Program-made: the position numbers and the translations under genes
NCBI GenBank assembly: GCA_963759545.1
Contig: CAVXAB010000015.1
Location: 1 to 64,000 of the forward strand
Length of the DNA stretch: 64,000 nt
Origin: Trebonia sp963759545
GTDB lineage: Bacteria; Actinomycetota; Actinomycetes; Streptosporangiales; Streptosporangiaceae
Direction of reading: 5' to 3'
The notes under the pieces: model-generated
The model's database searches: none
What the model was told of the DNA's origin: nothing
What the model saw: only the letters and a program-made list of their open reading frames with translations
Part shown: in pieces, positions 1 through 8,703 of the stretch
Layout of the letters: every line of letters begins with the position of its first letter
Position numbering within the stretch: position 1 is the first letter of the stretch

Positions 1-424
1 CCGCATCGGCCACCCGGACCGGCACCCCGGCCACGACCGCCAGTTTCAGGCCGTACCCGGCACTCACCCGGACATGGCGGTCTGCGGCGGCCGTGGCCAG
101 CCCGACCAGCGCCGCGGCCGTGTCCGGGTGCAGCTCCGGCACATCTTCACCGGCAGGCTCGATGTCCACGGCGGTCACCCCCACCCCGGCCGCATGCAGC
201 AGCCGGGCCGCTGTCTCCTCCAGGACACGGGCCATCACGGCGTCCCCGGCAGACCGCTCCAGCAGCCCCCACAGCAACTTGGCATCGATAACCCGCAGCC
301 ACAGCGGCACCGCCCGGTGACCGGCGTCATCGGCGAGCACGATGAGCTGCTGGCCGTTCACGGCACTGCCCTCCGGCACCCGTCCGGTCCGGGGATCAGC
401 AAGCACGATACGAACAATCGTCAC
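1..424 (-). CDS. BFN-like (DUF151-like) domain protein, paralogue A, truncated by window edge
   Basis: The first 141 codons are present; the 3' end lies beyond the window. The GTG start is set by a good ribosome site (TGGAGGG, about 6 bases upstream) and by its counterpart in the paralogue at 35901-36922. The product reads VTIVRIVLADPRTGRVPEG, then a LIVLADDAGHRAVPLWL strand, an E..ARLL.AAGV.VTAVDIEP segment and a V.VSAGYGLKLAVVAG.PVRVADA segment. This order (Pro-Leu strand, helix, repeated beta strand, 'LAlA..G.P..V') resembles the bifunctional nuclease/DUF151 fold. Assignment to that fold is inference and nuclease activity is not shown. By analogy with its paralogues a C-terminal beta-sandwich is expected to follow. 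A conserved promoter-like box lies just upstream at 463-503. Confidence 0.6.
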   Translation of the reverse strand, partial: MTIVRIVLADPRTGRVPEGSAVNGQQLIVLADDAGHRAVPLWLRVIDAKLLWGLLERSAGDAVMARVLEETAARLLHAAGVGVTAVDIEPAGEDVPELHPDTAAALVGLATAAADRHVRVSAGYGLKLAVVAGVPVRVADA

Positions 425-462
425 GGCGGCCCTCCAGAAGACAGCAAGACAGCGACACGACC

Positions 463-503
463 CACACTCGTTAGTGTCCGACAGCACCGCCATGGGTTAC
501 CCG
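463..503 (-). promoter_or_regulatory. Conserved promoter/operator box shared with 36961-37000
   Basis: Read on the minus strand, this segment has CGGGTAACC, then TGGCGG, then GTCGGACACTAACGAGTGTG. The last part contains a perfect inverted repeat, ACACT-AACG-AGTGT. Nearly the same arrangement precedes the paralogue at 35901-36922, although flanking non-coding DNA is not conserved. GGTAAC followed about 13 bases later by GTC resembles an ECF-sigma promoter (GGAAC...GTC), but the spacing is shorter than usual. It may instead be an operator. Confidence 0.55.
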
Positions 504-617
504 CCGCCGACAAATCTGGGAAAGCAGCGCCCGAGCCGATCCACCGCAAAATCGCAGGCCGGGTGCCCCTCGCCGGTCCCCACCGGCCTCGCCGAGGCCA
601 TGGGAAGCTTGGAACCC

Positions 618-1805
618 TTAACCCAGCGTGGTCGCGGAGACGCCGGACGGCTTCTCGATCACGACGAGCACCCGCCGGTTCGCGCCCGGCGACCCCGAGC
701 CGAACGCGTTGGTGGCGCCGTGGCCCACGATGATCAGCGAGGATTCAGGAATCCCGTGAGATTCGAAAAAGTCGGCGACCTTTGTCGCCCGCTGGTAGGA
801 GAGTACGTAGTTCGCCTGGCTCGTGCCGGAGGTCGACGCGTATCCGTTGATCACCAGGGTTGCCCCGCCCTCGTGTAGCCGCCCGAGCAGTCGCGTGAGC
901 TGGCCGGTGGATGTTGCGTCGAGGGCCGCGCTGTCGTTGGCGAACAGCACCGGCGTCGAAACGGCGTCCCCCGTCGCGCCCTGGCTCAGGCCGGCCGAGA
1001 CCAGTGCGGCGAACTGCGCGGCGGTTACTTCCGGGCCGATCACGGCGGCCTGGGCCGCTCCGGCCCCGAGCAGCTCGGACTGGGCGGCGCTGGCGGCTGC
1101 CGACGTGGGCAGGGAGCTGGTCACGGCGATAACGTCGTCGCCGGTCAGCTCGCCCGCCGGAAGCGTGCCGCTCAGGACAGTGGTGAAGAGGACGATCACG
1201 CGGCGGCCGCCGAAGGCATTGCCAGCCTCTCCGTCCAACTCGATTACCGCGCTGGCCGCGTCGGCGCTCTCCGCGGCCAGGCCGCCCTGGCTTCTCCGGG
1301 GATCAGCCAGCCCGCTGACGCGCTGCGCGACCTTGAGGCCAGTCACCCAAGCGGACAGTCTCCTGCGCGTCTGCACGGCGGTGGCCTGGACATCGGCGGC
1401 CTGCGCGGTGCGCCAGGCCTTCAGCTTTTTGGCGTACTGCGCCGACTGGTAGGCCGTCTGCCCGCCCGTCGGCGCCGCGGGCGGCCCCGGGATGACCATC
1501 TCCGCCGGCGCAGGGGAGTCGGATGCCACGATCGTCCGGACGGGCGCCACCGCCTGCAGGATGCTGAGGTCTTCGTTTGACCGGGCGGTGTTGGCCACCA
1601 GGCCGGCGAGAGCCGAGCCGGATGTCCCGCCGGCCGTCACCGCAACCAGGGCCGACGGGGCTGTGGCCTGCGTGATCGTGACCGGCGGGCCGGTCGTGTG
1701 GCCGCCGGTCGTGCCACCCATACCCGTGAGGCCGCACCCGGCGAGCAGAACGGCGGCGCCGGCCGCGCAGCCGATACGGCCGATTCGGTAACTAAGGATC
1801 TCCAT
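618..1805 (-). CDS. Lipoprotein with C-terminal OmpA-like domain
   Basis: A 395-residue protein beginning MEILSYRIGRIGCAAGAAVL and continuing LAGC, a classic lipoprotein signal with the lipobox Cys near residue 25. The ATG at 1805 follows GGGGGAAGG; longer upstream extensions lack this signal and are rejected. The central part is Ala-rich and without a recognised domain. The last ~110 residues are an OmpA/MotB-type peptidoglycan-binding domain: FANDSAALD, then NYVLSYQRATKVADFFESHG, GHGATN and the closing NRRVLVVIE. The product is expected to be lipid-anchored outside the membrane and to contact peptidoglycan. It is transcribed away from the GNAT gene; bases 1806-2022 are the shared divergent intergenic region. 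Confidence 0.8.
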   Translation of the reverse strand: MEILSYRIGRIGCAAGAAVLLAGCGLTGMGGTTGGHTTGPPVTITQATAPSALVAVTAGGTSGSALAGLVANTARSNEDLSILQAVAPVRTIVASDSPAPAEMVIPGPPAAPTGGQTAYQSAQYAKKLKAWRTAQAADVQATAVQTRRRLSAWVTGLKVAQRVSGLADPRRSQGGLAAESADAASAVIELDGEAGNAFGGRRVIVLFTTVLSGTLPAGELTGDDVIAVTSSLPTSAAASAAQSELLGAGAAQAAVIGPEVTAAQFAALVSAGLSQGATGDAVSTPVLFANDSAALDATSTGQLTRLLGRLHEGGATLVINGYASTSGTSQANYVLSYQRATKVADFFESHGIPESSLIIVGHGATNAFGSGSPGANRRVLVVIEKPSGVSATTLG

Positions 1806-2022
1806 CTGCCTTCCCCCGGCTAATCCCGCGGCTCTGCCGCGAGATTCATTCAGGTATTCCGAAAGGGAAGAGCAGCAGAGAGGAGCGATCCTGACACTCG
1901 CGCGGCTGAGCATGGTTCGACTGGAGCCCCTGGGGCATGGGAGCCGAAGTGTCGCCACGTATCCTGGCCGCTGGCACTGATCGCGCATGCGATGAACGGA
2001 AATCCGCAAAAGGGGAGGTGGC

Positions 2023-2658
2023 ATGGCGGACAAAGCCTCTGGGGCGGAGGATCCGGTTGACGCCGAGCCCAGGCCCGGGCTCCGTGACGCGCAAATGTTG
2101 AAAGAGGCGATGCACGAGGCTACCTCGACATCGCCGGAAGCCTTCCTAATGACTATCGACGACATCAAGGCCAAGGAAGCCGACTACTGGGAAAGGGAGA
2201 TCAGCTCTTCTACCTGGGCGGTCATTCAAAAAGGCGATAAAGTTGTTGGCTTCGCGGTCGCTAGGTGGCCAGACGGCGAGATGGACAGGGATGTCGATCC
2301 GGCTGCGGCGCGCTTCATAGAGTCAGTCTGGATACACCCGAAGCTTCGACGTCAACGCCTGGCTGAGCGGCTAGTGAGGTTTCTCTTCGAGGTTGAACGT
2401 GCCAAAAGCCCTGGGATCAGGCAGTTTCTCCTCTGGGTTTTCGATAAAAACGACAAGGCCATCCGTTTGTACGAGCGCATGGGGTTCAGGCGCGTGGGAC
2501 GGCAGAAACTTGATGACCAGAGCGGCCGAGAGGAACTCCGCTACGAATACCGGCTGGAACCGGACGCCCGGAGAATGCAGGCCGCCCTCGCCGCCCGGCT
2601 GGACGACCTGCGCACGTCCGGCCTGGTCTACCGGGTGCTTGGCGAAGACACCAGGTAG
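2023..2658 (+). CDS. GNAT-family N-acetyltransferase
   Basis: A 211-residue protein with start ATG 2023 behind GGGGAGG. The core has the GNAT pattern: FIESVWIHPKLRRQRLAERL (acetyl-CoA pyrophosphate loop, here R-R-Q-R-L-A rather than Q/RxxGxG/A), then LLWVFDKNDKAIRLYERMGF (the usual N..A..LYe..GF element). The divergence in the pyrophosphate loop is notable. The substrate cannot be told from sequence. Codon use is less GC-rich than in the neighbours (for example several AAA and GTT codons), which suggests recent acquisition. It converges with the glycosyltransferase gene that ends at 2678. Confidence 0.8.
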   Translation: MADKASGAEDPVDAEPRPGLRDAQMLKEAMHEATSTSPEAFLMTIDDIKAKEADYWEREISSSTWAVIQKGDKVVGFAVARWPDGEMDRDVDPAAARFIESVWIHPKLRRQRLAERLVRFLFEVERAKSPGIRQFLLWVFDKNDKAIRLYERMGFRRVGRQKLDDQSGREELRYEYRLEPDARRMQAALAARLDDLRTSGLVYRVLGEDTR

Positions 2659-2677
2659 ACCAAGCCCAGCTGCCCAG

Positions 2678-3970
2678 CTATGCCCGAGTTGGCGTGGCGA
2701 GCCCGCCGACGCCGGCGCGCTCCGGCATGTGGTTCATGGTTTGGGACCGGGGGATCGCGGCGACTCCCGCGGCTGGGGCCAGCGCCGCCGCGTCCCAGTG
2801 GGACAGATTTCCCGCCATGTGCCGCATCCGCACAGTTGGCGCCAGTCGCAGCGCCGCGAGTGCCTCCTCGGTGGAGAGTTGGCCGATCCCGGCCACCCGC
2901 TGCCTCCAGCCGTCAAGATCCTCGCGCCACGCTTGGACGTACCGCGCACACAGGTCGGCGTCGATCGTCTGCAGGCACTTCAGCGCCCGCTTCACCGAAT
3001 ACACCACCTGGCCGCGATGGACAGGCTGGCCGAGGTACTCGAGGGGCCCTCTCCCTGCGGCGCGGGTGGCGACATCCTCGAGGAAATTCCGCCGCGCCTC
3101 AAGAAAATGCCCCCAGTAATCGGCTGTTTCCACGTCCACCGCCGGACCTGGGTGCAGGCTGGTGTAGAGCCCTTCCGCTAGGACGTCGCCGAACTCCTGC
3201 CAGGCCGCGCGCCGCGGCTTCGCGAATGGGTCATAGCGGAGTTGTGTAACCTCAAGGCCCGAGTTGGCTAGCCGCTTTTCCGCCGCATAGTTGAAGAAGA
3301 ACAGCCAGTCTTCATTGTAGACGTTGGGAAAGAAGCCGATATCCGCCGCAGAGTCCACGGCCAGGGCGGCACCACTCACGAACACGTCCTGTGACCCGCC
3401 GGTTATCCGGTTGGCATGGCAGACAATCGAGTTATCGGGAAATTCAGTGATCCAGAGGCCGGCGGCCGCGAACGAGCCGAGCATATTGACCGTGGATTGC
3501 AGGTCCGAATAGCTGACATCTCTGATGTCGTCGTCAAGGAAAAAGATGCGCTGCCAGTTGAGCATCCGTGCCATGACCAGGCCGATATTGCGCTTCAGGC
3601 TGAGGTCCGTGCTGTAGAGGAGGCGTTCCTCAGGAAGCTCTCCATTGATGGCGGACAGGCGCGGAAAGCGGAACAGCTCGTGCGAGTACGACGCCGGCAC
3701 GTCGATGACGATCGCCTTGCGGTAGGAGCGGATGGCGAGCTGGCGCACCGCATCGGCGCCACGCAGCTGCTGGCTGCACAGGATGACCAGCCAGCAGCCC
3801 GCGGCACGGGCCAGGGTGATCGCCTGGTCGAGATTCGGCGCGGGACGTGAGGCGGGAACGATGATCGCGTCCAGCTGCAGCCGCTCAAGCGGAACCCTGT
3901 CCAGCCCAGCCTGCCAGGCCAGCTGGTTGTGCGTCTCGTACTGTCTGATCTCTTCATCGGGAAGGTTCAA
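2678..3970 (-). CDS. GT-A-fold glycosyltransferase-like protein
   Basis: A 430-residue protein with TTG start at 3970 preceded by GGGGACACCG. The segment MLNWQRIFFLDDDIRDV carries a DxD-type motif (about residue 162) in the setting expected for a GT-A nucleotide-sugar transferase. YNEDWLFFF further on resembles the 'ED' acceptor-side motif. No transmembrane segment or signal peptide is evident, so it is probably cytosolic. The upstream gene (XRE regulator, ending 4017) is on the same strand 46 bases away, so the two are likely co-transcribed. Donor and acceptor are unknown. The family call rests on the motif pattern. Confidence 0.55.
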   Translation of the reverse strand: MNLPDEEIRQYETHNQLAWQAGLDRVPLERLQLDAIIVPASRPAPNLDQAITLARAAGCWLVILCSQQLRGADAVRQLAIRSYRKAIVIDVPASYSHELFRFPRLSAINGELPEERLLYSTDLSLKRNIGLVMARMLNWQRIFFLDDDIRDVSYSDLQSTVNMLGSFAAAGLWITEFPDNSIVCHANRITGGSQDVFVSGAALAVDSAADIGFFPNVYNEDWLFFFNYAAEKRLANSGLEVTQLRYDPFAKPRRAAWQEFGDVLAEGLYTSLHPGPAVDVETADYWGHFLEARRNFLEDVATRAAGRGPLEYLGQPVHRGQVVYSVKRALKCLQTIDADLCARYVQAWREDLDGWRQRVAGIGQLSTEEALAALRLAPTVRMRHMAGNLSHWDAAALAPAAGVAAIPRSQTMNHMPERAGVGGLATPTRA

Positions 3971-4016
3971 CGGTGTCCCCGTCTGGTGGCCGGGACTAGG
4001 CGCTGGGCGAAGGTGA

Positions 4017-5087
4017 TCATGCGACGGCCCCTCCCCACTGGTGGAGAACGACGCCGGGAGTGTTGAAGTCCGGCGTAGCCGTCTGGTTCTCGATTACCTT
4101 GACCGACATCAGGATGCCGAACGACCCGACGTCGCCGAAGTTCGACGAGATGTAGCGCTCGTTGCCCTCGCGCAGCTCTTTTTCGGTCAGCGTGCGCGCG
4201 GCACCGTAGACGCCGCGGCTGTGGATGCCGTTGCAGATGGTCAGCGTCCGGCTTGCGTTCAGCGGGTTAGGGACCCGGGCGAGGAGGCCCACGTCCTCGG
4301 TGAGTACCCTCCTACCCCCACCCCCGTCCTTCCACTGCGGCCAGAATTCGCGCGATTCACCGTCGATGTTGGCAATGAAGATCTCGCCGGAGTCGAGACC
4401 CGGATGCGCTACCTGCGTAATTGGCAACTTGGCCATATCGGACAGCCTCTCGTTCATTTCGTTCCAAACGACGCCGCCAAGGAGAATAAGGTGCCCGCTA
4501 AGATCATCGCGGCTTATTTCAGAAGATGTTCTGAATTGCACCAAAGACGCAGGGTTTTCCGCGCGGATGTGCCCAAACAACTCTACCAGGGCATCCACGT
4601 CGGCGTAGGCCTGCAGTTCTGTGTAATTAGGGCTAGACGGGTTCCCGAATGGCCCGATCTGGTCGGCTGGGAGTTGTGCGCAAACAAGGGTTACCCGGCC
4701 AGTGTCCTGAAAATTCCAGGATCGCTTGAATGTCTGTTCCGTTACTAGCGTCTCGCCGCCGGCCGCGTTCCTGAGCTGGAGCAGGTCGGCCTTGAGCTTC
4801 TCGTATGCCGTTTTCTCGTCCGGGGCCAGCTCGTCCAGCCGGAGCAGCCGGGGTCCCGCCTCGATCGAGCGCGCGGTGGCAAAGAAGCGCGCGTACGCGT
4901 CCAGCCGTTGCGCAGGAGGCAGCTTGGGCGACCTCAGGCTCTCCCAGGACGACACCGTGGCGGAGGCCAGGCTCCCTTCGGCTTTGAAGGCAGCGGCCAA
5001 CCGGTCTTGGGTCAACCCTGGCCACTGCTGCCGGAGCTGCTTGAGCCGTTGGGCAAGTTGAAGTGCCGCGGGAGGTGCAGGCTGCAT
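4017..5087 (-). CDS. XRE-family helix-turn-helix regulator with large C-terminal domain
   Basis: A 356-residue protein. ATG 5087 is preferred over the in-frame GTG at 5096 because GGAGG lies 8 bases before the ATG but directly abuts the GTG. Residues ~10-65 form a Cro/CI-type HTH (LAQRLKQLRQQWPGLTQDRL, then ATVSSWES). The rest is a conserved actinobacterial domain with VCAQLP, PNYTELQAYADVDALVELFG, DDLSGHLILLGGVVWNE and RVPNPLNASRTLTICNG. Its biochemical role is unknown; the conserved block could bind a ligand or nucleotide. It probably autoregulates through the palindromes at 5209-5282 and is co-transcribed with the downstream glycosyltransferase. Confidence 0.7.
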   Translation of the reverse strand: MQPAPPAALQLAQRLKQLRQQWPGLTQDRLAAAFKAEGSLASATVSSWESLRSPKLPPAQRLDAYARFFATARSIEAGPRLLRLDELAPDEKTAYEKLKADLLQLRNAAGGETLVTEQTFKRSWNFQDTGRVTLVCAQLPADQIGPFGNPSSPNYTELQAYADVDALVELFGHIRAENPASLVQFRTSSEISRDDLSGHLILLGGVVWNEMNERLSDMAKLPITQVAHPGLDSGEIFIANIDGESREFWPQWKDGGGGRRVLTEDVGLLARVPNPLNASRTLTICNGIHSRGVYGAARTLTEKELREGNERYISSNFGDVGSFGILMSVKVIENQTATPDFNTPGVVLHQWGGAVA

Positions 5088-5208
5088 TGACGTCACCTCC
5101 CCAGGGATGCCGTGGACCGCGACGCTGGACGCGCCGCAGTCGGCCAGCAGTCTCTAGAGCTATTCACGCACAGTAGCTTAGTCCGGGCTATGGACGCTAG
5201 GCATCGGG

Positions 5209-5282
5209 CATGTCTACCATAGACATGAGTTTACTTCCAAACTCTACCAAATTCAAGACAAGTTTGGTAGAGATCGGTAGAG
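5209..5282. promoter_or_regulatory. Cluster of palindromic operator-like sites (TCTACCA/TGGTAGA)
   Basis: This AT-richer stretch lies between the XRE gene and the divergent sigma-like gene. Bases 5209-5227 form a palindrome with 8-base arms (CATGTCTA-CCA-TAGACATG). Bases 5242-5251 (CTCTACCAAA) and 5263-5272 (TTTGGTAGAG) form a perfect 10-base inverted repeat around 11 bases. A further half site, GGTAGAG, lies at 5276-5282. The shared TCTACC core suggests cooperative binding by one regulator, most simply the adjacent XRE protein. The rest of 5088-5313 shows no gene. Confidence 0.6.
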
Positions 5283-5313
5283 TCTCCATCATTCAAATGG
5301 TGAGGCCAGACAA

Positions 5314-5999
5314 TTGACTGGGGGTGCGCCCCTTGGCCAAGCACCACATCCCCCGACGGACGATCGGAATTCCTGCGGCAGCTGCTGGAGATCCGGCAAG
5401 ATCCGCAGGTCAGGAGCCTTGCCCGGAGACGGGCGGGGAGCCTTGACCTCGCGGAAGACGCCCTGCAGGAGGCGTACTACGCCGTGGCCAAGGTGAAGAA
5501 CCCCGGGCAGATCAGCAACCTGCGGGCGTATTTCTGCCGGGTCCTGGTCCGCAAGGCGGACGAGCTGCGCGGCCAGTTGGCAACGCACCCGGCCGATGAT
5601 GTCGCGGACCTGGCCGATGTGCGGCATGACATGGTCGTCAGCCAGCCGCCCGCGCCCGCGATCGACGAAACGGTCAGCAGACGCCTCCTCGCCAGAAAGT
5701 GGCGTGAGCACTTCACCGCCCACCGCAGGGACCTGGTTCGGAACGTGCCGGGCCGGTCGCCCGACCCCGGGCGGTACCGGGACCTGATCGTCTCCGTGGC
5801 CGAGCGCGTGCTGCTGTCCATAGTTTTCGGGGATCCCAGCGACGCCGACGGCAACCTGGCCTTGTCCGTCGCTTACCCGGAATGGTTCGCCGGGGAAGGC
5901 TGCGCGGTCGGGAACGGCCATCAGCGATTCAGCCGGGCGCGCGCCGACGTGTGCGGTGTCCTGCGACTCGTCGTCAGGCGCACCGACCTGTTGCCCTGA
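5314..5999 (+). CDS. Sigma-70-like protein, start unresolved
   Basis: The frame ending at 5999 contains SLDLAEDALQEAYYAVAKVK followed by NPGQISNLRAYFCRVLVRKA, which resembles sigma-70 region 2 (LaeDavQeafl...f..wL..i..n). The C-terminus (HQRFSRARADVCGVLR) faintly resembles the end of region 4. This frame stays open back to 5304 but has no ordinary start before GTG 5484, which is inside the conserved block. TTG 5314 reads into it only if one base is misplaced around 5350-5365. The true start is therefore uncertain and a sequencing indel is possible. It may be an atypical ECF factor acting with the gene at 6077. Confidence 0.45.
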
Positions 6000-6076
6000 G
6001 CCGGCGTGGATCACCGTCGCAGAACGAGATCGTAAAGAAGTAGCGAAGACCGGCTGGCTCGTGTGGAGTTGTGCTC

Positions 6077-7309
6077 ATGAACGACCTCAGGCTGAGCCAT
6101 GAGCCGGAGACCGGCCAGGTGGTCATCGACGGCCGCCCGGCTGGCCCGGCGGGCGAGGCCGGGCTCGCTCCGGCCGAGGGCGTCGATCTCGCCTTCGACC
6201 GGATCGATGGCCACCTGGTCCGGGCGACCGCCGATACCGGCAGCGCGCCCGCGGCGGGCCTGCTCACCCGTTTGTTCGGCCCACAGGCGACCAGCGTCCT
6301 GCGTGAGGCGGAAAGCGCGGAAAAGACGGACACGGCGCGACCGCTGCCACTCTCCCCGGAGCCCGGCCTGTACGCCGCGCTGTCCGCTGTGGCCCGCCTC
6401 GACGCGGCCCGGGCGACCAGTCCAGTTGCGACATCGCCGTGGTGGGCGGCCGAGGCTGCCGTGCTCGCGGAGGCAGCCGGGCTGCGCGGCCGGGCGCTCG
6501 CTGACGCGGGACGCGCGGTTCGAGCCCTGGGCCAGGGTGGCCGGTTGGCCGTTCCCGGCGACGCCGCCCGCACTGCGCTAGCGGCCGCCGACATCGCCGC
6601 TAGCACCGAACCGGGAGCCGCCCGCCAGCTAAGGAAAAGCATTGTCGTCGACGAACGGCGCCAACCGCCTTACCGGGTTGCCTTCGACGTCGCCGCCGAA
6701 GTCGCGCGCTTGGCGAAGGACTGCGTGCGCCCGCCCGGCCCGCAGTGGGTGCTTGACCCTGGCCTCGCGCCTGCCTGGTTGTTCCGGCCAGGACTGACAC
6801 CCCACTCCGACCTGCTCGTTCGCCTGGAAGTCCGCGGACGACGCGTGGTGGTGGAGGCGACGCCCGCCGCGGGTGCGCAGCCAGCGGCGGCGGGCCGGTG
6901 GCACGCCCGCCTCGTGGACCCGGCGGACCGGCAAGTCCTGGCCCTGGCGGGCTTCCGCGCAGCCGGGTCCCGGCTTCAGGCCGAGTTGGAGCTCCCGTCC
7001 CCGCTGACGGCGGACCTGAATGAGACCTGGGTCGAAGTGGTCGAGGACGGGGACCGGCCGGTCCGCAGCGCCCAGGCGCACTTGATCCAGCGGGCGCTTC
7101 GCTGGGCGGACGCGGCCTTGCGGGCCGGACGCGCTCCCGCGGGCCTTGCCCCCTGGTCGTCGCCTGGCGACTGGTCGGCCCTGGCCGACCTGGCCTGGGA
7201 GCGGTGCCTCAGCGACTGGGCCGCAGTCGGCCACACAATCGTCACCGTCCCGGTCTCTCAGGTGCTCCCGCCCGGCCCGGCCTGCCTGGCCGAGATCCTC
7301 GGGAACTGA
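6077..7309 (+). CDS. Hypothetical protein downstream of the sigma-like gene
   Basis: A 410-residue protein not recognised. ATG 6077 is chosen over GTG 6071 because GGAG lies about 8 bases upstream of the ATG. There is no signal peptide or clear transmembrane segment. It is Ala/Arg-rich with regular charged helices in the N-terminal half. The C-terminal half is strand-like (LLVRLEVRGRRVVVEATP, WHARLVDPADRQVLALAGF), which suggests an immunoglobulin-like or sandwich domain. It follows the sigma-like gene by 77 bases on the same strand, so it may belong to that transcription unit. The downstream cofG gene starts 79 bases later. No function is proposed. Confidence 0.6.
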   Translation: MNDLRLSHEPETGQVVIDGRPAGPAGEAGLAPAEGVDLAFDRIDGHLVRATADTGSAPAAGLLTRLFGPQATSVLREAESAEKTDTARPLPLSPEPGLYAALSAVARLDAARATSPVATSPWWAAEAAVLAEAAGLRGRALADAGRAVRALGQGGRLAVPGDAARTALAAADIAASTEPGAARQLRKSIVVDERRQPPYRVAFDVAAEVARLAKDCVRPPGPQWVLDPGLAPAWLFRPGLTPHSDLLVRLEVRGRRVVVEATPAAGAQPAAAGRWHARLVDPADRQVLALAGFRAAGSRLQAELELPSPLTADLNETWVEVVEDGDRPVRSAQAHLIQRALRWADAALRAGRAPAGLAPWSSPGDWSALADLAWERCLSDWAAVGHTIVTVPVSQVLPPGPACLAEILGN

Positions 7310-7388
7310 GGCGGTCCCCGTAACCGCACCAGGCACCGCGCCCGGTATGTCGTCAAAGTCCCGAACGGGGGTGCCGTAAGGTCGAAGT

Positions 7389-8699
7389 ATGAGCGCTTCG
7401 ACCATCGATCAGGGTGAGAGCAACGGTGTCAGCGAGGCGGCCATGCGCGCGGCGCTGGCCCGGGCCGGGGACGGCGAGCCGCTCGACCAGTCGGAAGCCG
7501 AGATCCTGCTCCACGCCCGCGGCGACGACCTCACCGCGCTCCTCGGTGACGCGGCCCGCACCAGGGACGCCGGGCTCGAAGCGGCCGGACGGCCGGGAGT
7601 CATCACTTACTCCAAGAAGGTGTTCATCCCGCTGACCCGGCTCTGCCGGGACCGCTGCGGCTACTGCACGTTCGCGACCGTCCCGGGAAGGCTCGACAGC
7701 CTCTACCTCAGCCCCGACGAGGTCCTGGCGATCGCGAGGGAGGGCGCGAAGCTCGGCTGCAAGGAAGCCCTCTTCACGCTCGGCGACCGGCCGGAGGCCC
7801 GCTGGAAGCAGGCACGCGAGTGGCTGGACGCGCATGGCTACGAGGACACTCTCTCCTACGTCCGGGCGATGGCGGTCCGGGTCCTTGCTGAGACCGGCCT
7901 GCTGCCGCACCTCAACCCGGGCGTCATGACCGAGCAGGACTTCAAGCGGCTCAGGCCGGTCGCGCCGTCCATGGGCATGATGCTCGAAACGACGTCAAGC
8001 CGCCTCTTCGAGACCAAGGGGGAAGCGCACTTCGGCTCACCGGACAAGGATCCCAAGGTCCGCTTGCGGGTGCTCGACGACGCCGGCCGGAGCAATGTCC
8101 CCTTCACGACCGGCATCCTGATCGGCATCGGCGAGACGCTGGAGGAGCGCGTCGACGCGATCTTCGCGCTGCGGAACGTGCAGCGCGAGTACGGCGGCAT
8201 CCAGGAAATCATCGTGCAGAACTTCCGCGCCAAGCCGGACACGAAGATGCGCGACACCCCCGACGCGGAGCTCACGGACCTCGCCGCCACGATCGCGGTC
8301 ACCCGCCTGGTGCTCGGTCCAGAGGCGCGCGTCCAGGCCCCGCCGAACCTCGTCGGCCACGAGCACCAGCTCATGATCGACGCGGGCATCGACGACTGGG
8401 GCGGCGTCTCACCGCTCACCCCGGACCACGTGAACCCGGAGCGCCCCTGGCCGCACCTCGACGAACTGGCCGAGATCACCGCCGCCGCGGGCTTCACGCT
8501 CAGGGAGCGCCTCACGATCTACCCGCCCTACATCCGCGAGCCGTGGCTCGACCCGCACGTGGCCGGGCACGTGGCCGCCCTCGTCGACCCGGCGACCGGC
8601 CTCGCGAACGAGTCCGCGCTGCCGCAGGCCCGCCCCTGGCACGAGCCCGCCACGGAGGTTCTGGTCAGCGGTGGCCGGCCGCTCTCCCGCTTATGCTGA
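7389..8699 (+). CDS. cofG: 7,8-didemethyl-8-hydroxy-5-deazariboflavin (FO) synthase subunit CofG
   Basis: A 436-residue radical-SAM enzyme. The CxxxCxxC cluster motif is present at C86, C90 and C93 (LTRLCRDRCGYCTF). It is followed by the family segments ETTSSRLFETKGEAHFGSPD and QEIIVQNFRAKPDTKM and by the late motif APPNLVGHEH. CofG couples with CofH to build the deazaflavin chromophore FO from tyrosine and a pyrimidine precursor; FO is then made into F420. In most actinomycetes the two halves are fused as FbiC, so a stand-alone CofG is less usual here. It is followed at once by a cofH-like gene and a flavin monooxygenase, apparently one operon. Confidence 0.9.
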   Translation: MSASTIDQGESNGVSEAAMRAALARAGDGEPLDQSEAEILLHARGDDLTALLGDAARTRDAGLEAAGRPGVITYSKKVFIPLTRLCRDRCGYCTFATVPGRLDSLYLSPDEVLAIAREGAKLGCKEALFTLGDRPEARWKQAREWLDAHGYEDTLSYVRAMAVRVLAETGLLPHLNPGVMTEQDFKRLRPVAPSMGMMLETTSSRLFETKGEAHFGSPDKDPKVRLRVLDDAGRSNVPFTTGILIGIGETLEERVDAIFALRNVQREYGGIQEIIVQNFRAKPDTKMRDTPDAELTDLAATIAVTRLVLGPEARVQAPPNLVGHEHQLMIDAGIDDWGGVSPLTPDHVNPERPWPHLDELAEITAAAGFTLRERLTIYPPYIREPWLDPHVAGHVAALVDPATGLANESALPQARPWHEPATEVLVSGGRPLSRLC

Positions 8700-8703
8700 G
8701 GCA

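Noticed and set aside
1806..2174. N-terminal extension of the OmpA-domain lipoprotein to 2174
   Set aside because: It would bury the lipoprotein signal peptide inside the protein and overlaps the divergent GNAT gene. ATG 1805 has a strong ribosome site.
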